Of a DNA stretch of 64,000 bases, positions 1 to 7,807 are shown piece by piece. The DNA comes from Gordonia zhenghanii (GTDB lineage: Bacteria; Actinomycetota; Actinomycetes; Mycobacteriales; Mycobacteriaceae). Location of the stretch: positions 620,001 to 684,000 of the forward strand of contig NZ_JAKKOQ010000001.1 of assembly GCF_021738965.1 (NCBI RefSeq), written 5' to 3'. A model generated the notes under the pieces. The model was not told the DNA's origin, made no database searches, and saw only the letters and a list, made by a program, of their open reading frames with translations. The position numbers and the translations under genes were made by a program. The stretch's first letter is position 1; every line of letters begins with the position of its first letter.

Positions 1-241
<241 letters not shown>

Positions 242-258
242 CGCTTCGCTGAACACGT

Positions 259-305
259 TAACGCTGTAGATTGCTGCCACATACTGGCAGTGATCTACAG
301 CGTTA
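259..305. terminator. Long hairpin between convergent leuA and WYL regulator
   Basis: A perfect 13-bp inverted repeat (TAACGCTGTAGAT at 259-271, complement at 293-305) encloses a second 6-bp stem (CTGCCA/TGGCA G, 274-279 and 285-290) around a CATAC loop. The two TG dinucleotides between the stems can form G-U wobbles, so in RNA the stem is nearly continuous at 21 bp. It sits between two convergent genes and has no U tract on either side. A bidirectional terminator or 3'-end processing hairpin is the simplest reading. Confidence 0.6.
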
Positions 306-317
306 GTGCTATAGACC

Positions 318-1295
318 TCAGGAACCGGCCAAGTACAGTGCCCGAGCCTCTCGCGCGTTCCTGCCCCGCAACTCGTGGAGCACCTCGGGCGGAACGTCGA
401 CGAACTCGTAGTCGGCGTCGAGGCTGCCGACAGCCACGCCGATCCAGCGCGCGTCGTCGATCTGCATCGTGACCAGCGCGCCGTCGGCGTGATCGGCGAC
501 CTCGGCGTGACGACCGATCCGCGTTCTCACCAGATCGGCGTCGGCGTGCACGAGGACCACCACCGCATGTTGTTCGCGACCCGCGCGGAGACTGGTGCGG
601 ACGTACGCCGCAGGGTCGTCGCCCGGCACTCGCCGCGGGTTGAACCGACGCTTCTCCGGACGCGCGTCGTGCAGCCGGTCCAGCCGAAACGTCCGCCAGT
701 CCTGCCGGTCGAGGTCGTACGCGAGGAGGTACCAGCGACGCCCGACGGGCACCAGCCGCAACGGCTCGACCCGACGACGTCCGGCAGCGCTCCCCGACCG
801 TGCGGCAGGCGCGTAATGGAAGGTCAGTTCGGTCGCATCGCGGCAGGCCAGGGCCGTCGTCGTCAGCGCTTCTGCCTCGACGGCGGGCGCCTCGGAGCCG
901 TCGAAGGCCGTCACACTCATCGCCCGTAACGCATCTGCGCGACGACGCAGCTTCGGCGGCAGCACCTGGGTCACCTTGGCAAGAGCCCGCACCGACGCCT
1001 CGGCAAGTCCTGCCGCAGGCCCCGACGCAGCGCTGCGCAGGGCCGCGACGATCGCGACGGCTTCTTCTTCGTCGACCACCAGCGGCGGCAGCGACCCGCC
1101 GGGCGACAGCTGATATCCGCCTCCCACTCCGCGGACCGACTCGACCGGATAGCCGAGTTCACGAAGGCGTTCGACGTCTCGTCGGACGGTGCGCTCGGTG
1201 GTGTCCAACCGCGCCGCGAGGTCGGCGGCCGCCCACAGTCGATGCGCCTGCAGCAGCGCCAGCAGCTTCAGCGTCCTCGTCGTCGTATCGGCCAT
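318..1295 (-). CDS. HTH-WYL transcriptional regulator
   Basis: A 325-residue DNA-binding regulator. Residues 1-60 form a DeoR-like winged helix (TERTVRRDVERLRELGYPV, then the GVGGGYQL wing). The centre and C-terminus hold a WYL domain with 'GRRWYLLAYD' followed by a 'FRLDRL' strand; WYL domains sense ligands or nucleic acid in this family. The start is placed at the ATG of 'MADTTTRTLK', not at the longer upstream reading, because the helix-turn-helix begins there and a short palindrome overlaps the codon. It is divergent from a drug-type MFS exporter and is the obvious candidate to control it. The ligand is unknown. Confidence 0.88.
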   Translation of the reverse strand: MADTTTRTLKLLALLQAHRLWAAADLAARLDTTERTVRRDVERLRELGYPVESVRGVGGGYQLSPGGSLPPLVVDEEEAVAIVAALRSAASGPAAGLAEASVRALAKVTQVLPPKLRRRADALRAMSVTAFDGSEAPAVEAEALTTTALACRDATELTFHYAPAARSGSAAGRRRVEPLRLVPVGRRWYLLAYDLDRQDWRTFRLDRLHDARPEKRRFNPRRVPGDDPAAYVRTSLRAGREQHAVVVLVHADADLVRTRIGRHAEVADHADGALVTMQIDDARWIGVAVGSLDADYEFVDVPPEVLHELRGRNAREARALYLAGS

Positions 1296-1307
1296 GATCC
1301 GATCATG
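1293..1307. promoter_or_regulatory. Palindrome over the WYL regulator start codon
   Basis: CATGAT-CCG-ATCATG is a 6-3-6 inverted repeat whose first three bases are the regulator's start codon read on the minus strand. The position suits autorepression. It is inferred from symmetry and position only. Confidence 0.4.
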
Positions 1308-1384
1308 CCGCATACAACGGACAGATACTGACCGGATTATTCGATCGAGGTAGCGGACGGTTCCTGACCACATCGGTTCGTAGC

Positions 1385-1396
1385 GTCACCGGTGAC
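1385..1396. promoter_or_regulatory. Candidate operator GTCACCGGTGAC upstream of the MFS exporter
   Basis: A perfect 12-bp palindrome 29 bp upstream of the exporter start codon, in the divergent intergenic region shared with the WYL regulator. It is a plausible regulator site for the exporter. The half-sites differ from the palindrome at 1293-1307, so both may not bind the same protein. Confidence 0.4.
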
Positions 1397-1425
1397 AGCA
1401 TCCGGACCCACCTCAGGAGACACAG

Positions 1426-2877
1426 ATGACCGCAACCGTCGCTCTAGAGTCGCCACCCGACGATCCACCTGCCATCGGCGGCCGGGCCAGGACGATCGCA
1501 CTCGTCTGCCTGCTCGCCGCGTCGTTCATGGAACTCATGGACGCGACCGTCGTCAACGTCGCGCTGCACACCATCGCCGACGACCTCGGCGCCTCGGCCA
1601 CCGCATTGCAGTGGATCGTGGCCGGCTATCCGCTCGCCTATGCGATCGGACTGGTCCTCGGCGCACGACTCGGCGACCGGTTCGGTCGGCGACAACTCTT
1701 CATGCTCGGTCTCGTCGCCTTCGGCGCGGCATCGCTGGCCTGCGGCCTCGCCGGGACCCCCGAACAGCTGGTCGTGTTCCGACTCGTCCAGGGCGCCGCA
1801 GCCGCCCTCATGGTGCCGCAGGTCCTCACCAACATCCAGGTGCTGTACCCGCCGGCCGAACGAGGCCGCGCGATGGGGCTCTTCACGTCGATCATCGGCA
1901 TAGCCGCGGTCGCCGGCCCGGTCCTCGGCGCAGTCATCACCGACGGCGACTGGTTCGGACTGTCGTGGCGGCCGGTGTTCCTCATCAACGTCCCGATCGC
2001 GGTGGTCGCGGTGATCGCGGCTCGCGCGTTCATCCCGGAGACCCACGCGGACCGACCTGCTCCCATCACACTCGGGTCCGTCGCGCTGCTCGGCGGATCC
2101 CTCGCCGCCGTCATGGCCCCGATCACGCTCGGTCCGGAGAATGACTGGCCCGCATGGGGATTCATCGTCATCGCGGCCGGCGTCGCCGGGCTCGTCCTCT
2201 TCGCCTACCGACAGTGGATCGCCGAGCGGACAGGCTACGTTCCGATGGTCCCGCCGTCGGTGTTCGCGACGGCGTCCTTCCGCAACGGCGTGCTCGCATT
2301 CGCCGCGCTGTTCATCCCCACCGGCGGCTACTTCCTCGTCCAGTCGCTGCACATGCAACTGGCGCACGGCTGGTCGGTTCTGCACACCGGGTTGATGTGG
2401 ATTCCGTTCTCCATCGCGGTACCGATCGCGGCAGGCCTGTCCGCGACGATTCTCGCCCAACGATTCGGCAAGCACGTCCTCCAGGTCGGCGCGGTCGTGT
2501 TGATCACCGGCATCACTTCGATGATCGTCGCGAACGAGTCGGCGCATCCGGCGGCGTGGTTCACCGTCGCACTGATCATCGCCGGTCTCGGGTTCGGTCT
2601 GATCGTCGGCGCCGCAGGACTTCTCGTCCTCAACGACGTCCCGGTGGCACAGGCCGGTGCGGCGTCGGGCGTGTTCAATACGGTCCAAGCCTTGTCGGTG
2701 GCGGTCGGTGCCGCCGTCATCGGCACCGTCTACTCGACGGTGGCCGAATCGTCCGGATTCGACGACGCCTACCGAGCCGCGATGCTCGGCATGATCGGTC
2801 TCCTCGCACTCGGCGCGGTGATCGCGCAGACTATGCCGCGAGTCGTCGCCGTCCGCGCAGACACGTCATTGCCGTGA
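1426..2877 (+). CDS. DHA2-family MFS multidrug exporter (14 TM)
   Basis: A 483-residue inner-membrane proton-drug antiporter of the EmrB/QacA group. The N-terminus has 'MELMDATVVNVALHTI' (the family's D1 motif in TM1), followed by motif A 'GARLGDRFGRR' in the TM2-3 loop and motif C 'GPVLGAVI' in TM5, which marks exporters. The rest has the hydrophobic spacing of a 14-helix carrier. The start is the ATG preceded by AGGAGA. It is divergent from the WYL regulator and is probably controlled by it. The substrate cannot be read from sequence. Confidence 0.9.
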   Translation: MTATVALESPPDDPPAIGGRARTIALVCLLAASFMELMDATVVNVALHTIADDLGASATALQWIVAGYPLAYAIGLVLGARLGDRFGRRQLFMLGLVAFGAASLACGLAGTPEQLVVFRLVQGAAAALMVPQVLTNIQVLYPPAERGRAMGLFTSIIGIAAVAGPVLGAVITDGDWFGLSWRPVFLINVPIAVVAVIAARAFIPETHADRPAPITLGSVALLGGSLAAVMAPITLGPENDWPAWGFIVIAAGVAGLVLFAYRQWIAERTGYVPMVPPSVFATASFRNGVLAFAALFIPTGGYFLVQSLHMQLAHGWSVLHTGLMWIPFSIAVPIAAGLSATILAQRFGKHVLQVGAVVLITGITSMIVANESAHPAAWFTVALIIAGLGFGLIVGAAGLLVLNDVPVAQAGAASGVFNTVQALSVAVGAAVIGTVYSTVAESSGFDDAYRAAMLGMIGLLALGAVIAQTMPRVVAVRADTSLP

Positions 2878-2880
2878 AGT

Positions 2881-3021
2881 TCAGGCGCGAGAAGGGGGGC
2901 CGCGGGGCCAGTTTTCTCCGGGGGGCGGAGGGGCGCGCGGGGTGTGGTGGGGGGCGTGACGACCTGGCGCGCGAGGCCCCGCCGCGGGAAATGTTCCCTC
3001 GGAGGCCCTTCTCGCGCCTGA
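2881..3021. repeat. 16-bp inverted repeat around a G-rich spacer
   Basis: TCAGGCGCGAGAAGGG at 2881-2896 has an exact reverse complement at 3006-3021. The 109-bp spacer is strongly G-skewed on the plus strand, with several runs of 4-6 G, and contains GGGAA-ATG-TTCCC at 2986-2998. The element begins 3 bp after the MFS stop codon and ends just before the stop of the convergent lipase. It could act as a bidirectional terminator, or be the trimmed remnant of a small mobile element. No gene is seen inside. Confidence 0.55.
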
Positions 3022-3033
3022 GTTTCTCTCCGG

Positions 3034-4092
3034 TCAGCTCACCGAGTCCATCGCGCGCGCCGCAGCGTCGGCCATCCGGCCGACCACAGCGCGGGCAATG
3101 GGACTGACCAGGCCCATGTTGGCGAATCCATGAATCATGCCGCTCGCACGTTCGAGGGTCACGGCGACGCCCGCCCGCTCGAGTGCACTCGCATACTCGA
3201 GCCCTTCGTCGCGAAGCGGATCGAAACCGGCGACGACAACGTGGGCGGGCGGAAGCCCGGTGAGGTCGCCCTTCAACGGGCACGCCCTCGGATCGTCCAG
3301 CATCTCCGGCGACGGCAGATAGGTGCGCGTGAAGAAGTCCATATCGGCCGAGGTCAGGAAGAGACCCGTTCCGAACTCATGGGACGACGGACGTTTCGTC
3401 GACAGGTCGACCGCCGGATAGATCAGCAGTTGAAGACACGGCTGGACGGCGTCGTCGCGCACCTCCTGGGCGATGACGGCACTGAGGTTTCCGCCGGCCG
3501 AATCGCCTGCGACGACGATCTTCCGCGGGTCGATCCCCCAGTCCGCAGCCTTCTCGACGGCGAACCGGAACGCTGCGACGCAGTCGTCGACGGCGGCCGG
3601 GAACACGTGCTCGGGAGCCATCCGGTAGTCGACCGACAGCACGTCGGCGCCCGATCCGACCGCGAGCGCGCGAACCAGCGAATCGTGGCTCGCACGACTG
3701 CCCACGACGAATCCGCCACCGTGCAGGAAGACGATGAGCCCGCGTGCGCCCTTCTCATCGACCCGATATCGAGTCGCCGGAATCGGACCGGCGGCCGACG
3801 GAATCGAGAGGTCTTCTTCGATCGCGAACGGCGGGAAGTCTTCCGCCAACGCGACGGACGTCTGGTCGAGCAGGACGCGAGAATCGTTGACGTCGCCGTT
3901 CATCAGCGCCGCCCCCGGAACGTGCCGCGATGCGAAGGCAACGACTGCAGCTTCCGGCGCCAACCGTTCGCCGTCGGAGTTGACCCTCGTCTTCCGCGCG
4001 AACACGTCGAGCGGAATCCGAGCGAGCGTCCTCATCGCCGACCGTTGGACGCGGGATTGCAAGGACAGGTTGACCGTTGTAGCTCGACTCAC
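3034..4092 (-). CDS. Alpha/beta hydrolase of the hormone-sensitive-lipase family
   Basis: A 352-residue carboxylesterase or lipase (LipH/LipN type). The oxyanion-hole motif HGGG lies in 'VFLHGGGFVVG', the nucleophile serine in 'GDSAGG', the acid in 'FDPLRDEG' and the histidine in 'MIHGFANM', so the catalytic triad is complete. There is no signal peptide. I prefer the GTG at 4092 ('VSRATTVNL'); a TTG 30 bp further upstream also keeps the frame and neither has a strong ribosome site. It lies 45 bp downstream of the sugar porter on the same strand, so it may be co-transcribed with it. Short acyl esters are the usual substrates of the family. Confidence 0.85.
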   Translation of the reverse strand: MSRATTVNLSLQSRVQRSAMRTLARIPLDVFARKTRVNSDGERLAPEAAVVAFASRHVPGAALMNGDVNDSRVLLDQTSVALAEDFPPFAIEEDLSIPSAAGPIPATRYRVDEKGARGLIVFLHGGGFVVGSRASHDSLVRALAVGSGADVLSVDYRMAPEHVFPAAVDDCVAAFRFAVEKAADWGIDPRKIVVAGDSAGGNLSAVIAQEVRDDAVQPCLQLLIYPAVDLSTKRPSSHEFGTGLFLTSADMDFFTRTYLPSPEMLDDPRACPLKGDLTGLPPAHVVVAGFDPLRDEGLEYASALERAGVAVTLERASGMIHGFANMGLVSPIARAVVGRMADAAARAMDSVS

Positions 4093-4137
4093 ACGGGAGA
4101 ACTTATCACCAGTCGATGACAAGGTCGGTGACGGTAC

Positions 4138-5595
4138 TCACTCGATCCCGGACATCTCGTCCATGTCCTCGAGGGTCTTGCCCTTCGTCTCTTTGACGAA
4201 TCGTGCGACGAACATCAACGACAGGACTGCGAAGACCGTGTACATCCCGTAGGCCACGCCGAGGTCGAAGGACTTGAGCCCGGGGAACGAGATCGTGACC
4301 GCCCAGTTCGCGGCCCACTGGCCGGCTGCTGCCAGGCTCAACGCCGCAGCGCGAATGCGGTTCGGGAACATCTCGCCGAGCAGCACCCAGACGACCGGGC
4401 CCCAACTCATTCCGAAGAAGATGACGAACAGGTTCGCAGCGACCAACGCGACCGGTCCGGCGATGTCGCCGAGAATCGGATCTCCACCGACGACATCGGC
4501 CGTCGCGAAGCAGACCGCCATGGTGCCGAGGGTGATCGACATTCCCGTCGAACCGATCAACAGGAGTGGTTTACGTCCGATCTTGTCGACGAGGGCGATC
4601 GCGACGATCGTCACGAGAACGTTGATCACCGAGGTGATGACGCTGATCATGAACGACTGGCTCTCGTCGAAGCCCGCGGCCTCCCACAAGATGTTGGAGT
4701 AGTAGAAGATCACGTTGATGCCGACTGCCTGCTGGAAGACAGACAGGAGCAGACCGATCCACACGACCGGGTAGACGCCGCCGGTCGGCCGGATCAGGTC
4801 TCGCCACGACGACTTGCGCTCGGTGGCCACGCTCGTCTGGATTCGGTTGATCGTGATCTCGAGATCGTGTTCGCCGAGCAGTCGTGTGAGGACGCGGCGA
4901 GCCTCCGGAATCTTGTGCTGGGAGATCAAGTAGCGCGGCGACTCTGGGATGGTGCTGGCGAGCACGCCGTAGACGACGGCCGGGATCGCCATGACGATGA
5001 ACATCCAGCGCCACGCCTCGAGTCCGAGCCACAGGTCTTCACTCGCCCCGCCCGCGAAGTGCGCGAGGAGCCAGTCGACGAGCAGCGACGCGAAGATACC
5101 GAGGACGATCGCCATCTGCTGCAGTGAGCCGAGCCGCCCGCGAAGGTGCGCAGGCGATGTCTCGGCGATGTACGCGGGGGCGATCACCGATGCGATGCCG
5201 ACGCCGACGCCGCCGATCACGCGGAAGAAGACGAGCGTCCACAGATCGTCGATCACCATGTCGCCGAGGCCTGCGCCGAATGCACTGACGAAGAAGAACA
5301 CCGCGGCGATCCGCATGACGCGCAGGCGGCCTATCCGGTCGGCGATACGCCCGGCGAGCATCGCACCGGCGGCCGCTCCGAGCAGCGCCGATGCGACGGC
5401 GAAACCCAGGTAGAGGTCGCCGACGTCGAAGTGCTCCTTGATCGACGAGTTGGCGCCGTTTATCACCGCGCTGTCGTATCCGAAGAGCAGCCCGCCGAGA
5501 GCTGCGACGGATGCGATCCGGACGACTCCCTTCGCGGACCCTTCGCCGTCCCCGTGGATCGATTCGATCTCTGGGGTCGCCCCGCCGTCCGCCAT
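4138..5595 (-). CDS. Sugar porter, MFS (proton-coupled hexose/pentose symporter)
   Basis: A 485-residue, 12-TM importer of the sugar porter family (XylE/GlcP/GalP type). Diagnostic motifs appear in order: 'FGYDSAVINGA' in TM1, 'GRIADRIGR' after TM2, 'PESPRYLI' at the end of TM6, 'QQAVGINVIFYYSN' in TM7, 'DKIGRKPLLLIG' after TM8, and 'GPVVWVLLGEMFPNRIR' in TM10. The QQ and N residues of TM7 are sugar contacts in the family. The start ATG follows a GGGGC-rich leader. It is divergent from murT and followed by the lipase. Glucose or xylose is likely, but specificity is not readable. Confidence 0.92.
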   Translation of the reverse strand: MADGGATPEIESIHGDGEGSAKGVVRIASVAALGGLLFGYDSAVINGANSSIKEHFDVGDLYLGFAVASALLGAAAGAMLAGRIADRIGRLRVMRIAAVFFFVSAFGAGLGDMVIDDLWTLVFFRVIGGVGVGIASVIAPAYIAETSPAHLRGRLGSLQQMAIVLGIFASLLVDWLLAHFAGGASEDLWLGLEAWRWMFIVMAIPAVVYGVLASTIPESPRYLISQHKIPEARRVLTRLLGEHDLEITINRIQTSVATERKSSWRDLIRPTGGVYPVVWIGLLLSVFQQAVGINVIFYYSNILWEAAGFDESQSFMISVITSVINVLVTIVAIALVDKIGRKPLLLIGSTGMSITLGTMAVCFATADVVGGDPILGDIAGPVALVAANLFVIFFGMSWGPVVWVLLGEMFPNRIRAAALSLAAAGQWAANWAVTISFPGLKSFDLGVAYGMYTVFAVLSLMFVARFVKETKGKTLEDMDEMSGIE

Positions 5596-5721
5596 GCCCG
5601 TGCCCCGATTCGTCGATGATTGTCGTCGAGTCAGCGTAGATCCGCGGACCCCGTCGTGTCGGGAGAAACGCTGGCGCGGTGCGCTCCGTGCACGCCCCGC
5701 ACAGTGTGGGAAACTCGTGGG

Positions 5722-7038
5722 ATGCCAGCAGCCTCGCGTCTACCGCTTCGCACCCGCGCCGCGCTCGCCGCCGCAGCCTCCGCCCGGTGGGCGTCGCGCA
5801 CCGCCGGCCGCGGCAAGGGATCGATGATCGGCGGGCTCGTCGCCGAGAAGATCGACCCTCAGATCATGCGTCGTCTCGCCGCGGGCAAGAAGACCGCCCT
5901 GGTGACGGGCACCAACGGCAAGTCGACCACCACGCGGATGACCGCTGCTGCGCTCGCAACGCTCGGCGACGTCGCCACCCAGGACGACGGCGCCAACATG
6001 GACGCGGGCATCATCGCGACCCTCAGCCTCCACCAGGACGCCCAGTTGTGTGCGCTCGAAGTGGACGAACTGCATGTGCCGCAGGTCGCGGACAACACGT
6101 CGCCCAAGGTCATCACTCTGTTGAACCTCTCGCGCGACCAACTCGACCGCGTCGGCGAGATCAATGTGATCGAACGCCGTCTCCGCGCCGCGGTCGCCGC
6201 ACACCCGGATGCGGTGATCGTCGCCAACTGCGACGACGTGCTCGTCACGTCGGCCGCGTTCGACTCCCGCAATGTCGTCTGGGTTGCGGCGGGCGCAGGC
6301 TGGGTCGGCGACTCGGTCGGTTGTCCGCGGTCGGGCGAGCCGATCGTCCGGCGCGGCGACGACTGGTTCTCCAGTGGAGACGAGACGTTCCGTCGCCCGA
6401 GCCCGCAGTGGTGGTTCGACGACGACAACGTGCACGGCCCGAACGGTTTCCAGGCGCCGATGACATTGAAGGTCCCGGGCCGCGCGAACCGCGGCAACGC
6501 GACGCAGGCGATCGCGGCGGCCGTGGCGATGGGAGTCGATCCTTCGGCTGCGGCGTCGGCGGTCGGGACGGTCGGCGAGATCGCCGGCCGGTACGGCGTC
6601 CAACGCCTCGGCGATCATCGGATCCGCACTCTGCTGGCGAAGAACCCGGCAGGGTGGCAAGAGGCGCTGTCGATGGTCGACGACGACGCCGACGGCCTGG
6701 TCATCGCATTGAACGGACAGGTTCCGGACGGCGAGGACCTCTCCTGGCTGTGGGATGTGCGGTTCGAAGCGTTCGAGAACGCGACGGTGATCGCGGCCGG
6801 TGAGCGCGCGGCCGACCTGTCGGTCCGGCTGCTGTATGCGGGCGCCGAGCACACGGTGGTCGACGATCCGTTGGCCGCGATCCGTTCGTGTCCTCCGGGG
6901 CGGGTGGAAGTCCTCGCGAATTACACGGCGTTCCGTGATCTGGCGATCGCGTTGGATCGTGCGGGCGCCGGGAGCGAAGCGAGCGGGCCCGTCCGGCCAG
7001 GCGCCGGGAGCGAAGCGAGCGGGGAGGTTGATCGATGA
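5722..7038 (+). CDS. murT: Lipid II isoglutaminyl synthase, MurT subunit
   Basis: Ligase subunit of the MurT-GatD complex, which amidates the alpha-carboxyl of D-glutamate in lipid II at the inner face of the membrane. The Mur-ligase ATP loop is 'VTGTNGKSTTTRM' (about residues 60-73), followed by the central domain and a DUF1727 C-terminal domain. The start 'MPAASRLPLRTR' was chosen because the longer frame adds non-conserved residues. Of the four zinc-ribbon cysteines known in firmicute MurT only one is apparent ('GCPRSGEP'). The last 25 residues are encoded by a 36-bp tandem repeat. The stop overlaps the gatD start (ATGA), so the two are translationally coupled. Confidence 0.93.
   Translation: MPAASRLPLRTRAALAAAASARWASRTAGRGKGSMIGGLVAEKIDPQIMRRLAAGKKTALVTGTNGKSTTTRMTAAALATLGDVATQDDGANMDAGIIATLSLHQDAQLCALEVDELHVPQVADNTSPKVITLLNLSRDQLDRVGEINVIERRLRAAVAAHPDAVIVANCDDVLVTSAAFDSRNVVWVAAGAGWVGDSVGCPRSGEPIVRRGDDWFSSGDETFRRPSPQWWFDDDNVHGPNGFQAPMTLKVPGRANRGNATQAIAAAVAMGVDPSAAASAVGTVGEIAGRYGVQRLGDHRIRTLLAKNPAGWQEALSMVDDDADGLVIALNGQVPDGEDLSWLWDVRFEAFENATVIAAGERAADLSVRLLYAGAEHTVVDDPLAAIRSCPPGRVEVLANYTAFRDLAIALDRAGAGSEASGPVRPGAGSEASGEVDR
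6964..7023 (+). repeat. In-frame 36-bp-period repeat at the 3' end of murT
   Basis: A 24-bp block occurs at 6964-6987 and again, identically, at 7000-7023. The period is 36 bp (12 codons) and encodes GAGSEASG twice. Its core GAGCGAAGCGAGCGGG is the reverse complement of the CTCGCTTCGCTC element found in the intergenic repeats at 40.1 and 62.7 kb, so it belongs to the same dispersed family. Confidence 0.8.
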
Positions 7039-7748
7039 GCGAGTCGACGCTGCGGATCGGGCTGGTGTTGCCGGACGTGATGGGCACGTACGGTGACGGC
7101 GGCAATGCGCTCGTCCTGCGCCAGCGAGCACGCATGCGCGGGATGGACGCCGAGATCGTCGAGTTGACGTTGGACGGCGACGTCCCCGACTCGCTCGACG
7201 TGTACACGCTCGGCGGCGCCGAAGACGCGGCTCAACGGCTCGCCACGCGGCATCTGACCGAACATCCGGGTCTGCAGCGCGCCGCCGAGAAGGGGACTCC
7301 GATTCTCGCGATCTGCGCGGCGATCCAGGTGCTCGGCCACTGGTACGAGACGTCCGGGGGCGAACGCGTCTCGGGCATCAGCATGTTCGATGTGACGACG
7401 ACGCCGCGGGAGACCCGGGCGATCGGCGAACTCATCACCGACCCGACGCTGGACGGGCTGACGCAGCTGTTGTCCGGCTTCGAGAACCACCGCGGTGCAA
7501 CGATTCTCGGTGCCGCGGCCAAGCCACTGGGCCGGGTGCGTCACGGTGTCGGCAACGGCGGAGCCGAAGCAGTGGAAGGTGTCGTCCAGGGCAGTGTGAT
7601 CGGCACGTACATGCACGGTCCTCTCCTCGCCCGGAACCCGGAGTTCGCCGACTACCTGCTGTCGAGGGCTACCGGCGCGGACCTCACGCCGCTCGATCTC
7701 CCGCAGGTGGACCGGCTGCGCCGGGAACGGTTGGCTGTCGGTCGGTAG
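7035..7748 (+). CDS. gatD: Lipid II isoglutaminyl synthase, GatD glutaminase subunit
   Basis: A class I glutamine amidotransferase of the CobQ type, 237 residues. It hydrolyses glutamine and passes ammonia to MurT. The nucleophile cysteine lies in 'ILAICAAIQVLG' (about residue 94) and the catalytic histidine in 'GTYMHGPLL' near residue 195; an N-terminal 'DVMGTYGDGGNAL' is typical of GatD. The start ATG overlaps the murT stop by four bases. The pair is orthologous in order and size to Rv3712-Rv3713. A dispersed repeat follows the stop codon. Confidence 0.93.
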   Translation: MSESTLRIGLVLPDVMGTYGDGGNALVLRQRARMRGMDAEIVELTLDGDVPDSLDVYTLGGAEDAAQRLATRHLTEHPGLQRAAEKGTPILAICAAIQVLGHWYETSGGERVSGISMFDVTTTPRETRAIGELITDPTLDGLTQLLSGFENHRGATILGAAAKPLGRVRHGVGNGGAEAVEGVVQGSVIGTYMHGPLLARNPEFADYLLSRATGADLTPLDLPQVDRLRRERLAVGR

Positions 7749-7807
7749 GGGGTCTCGACTCCGCTCGACCAGCGACGCTGTCTCAACAGACTCCGCTCGA
7801 CCAGCTA
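7749..7807. repeat. Dispersed 'CTCGACTCCGCTCGACCAGC' repeat
   Basis: Two copies of GACTCCGCTCGACCAGC, starting near 7757 and 7789, fill the gap between convergent gatD and the hydrolase gene. The right copy runs into the hydrolase stop codon (TAG on the minus strand, 7805-7807). No separate terminator hairpin is seen, so the repeat may serve as one. Confidence 0.7.
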
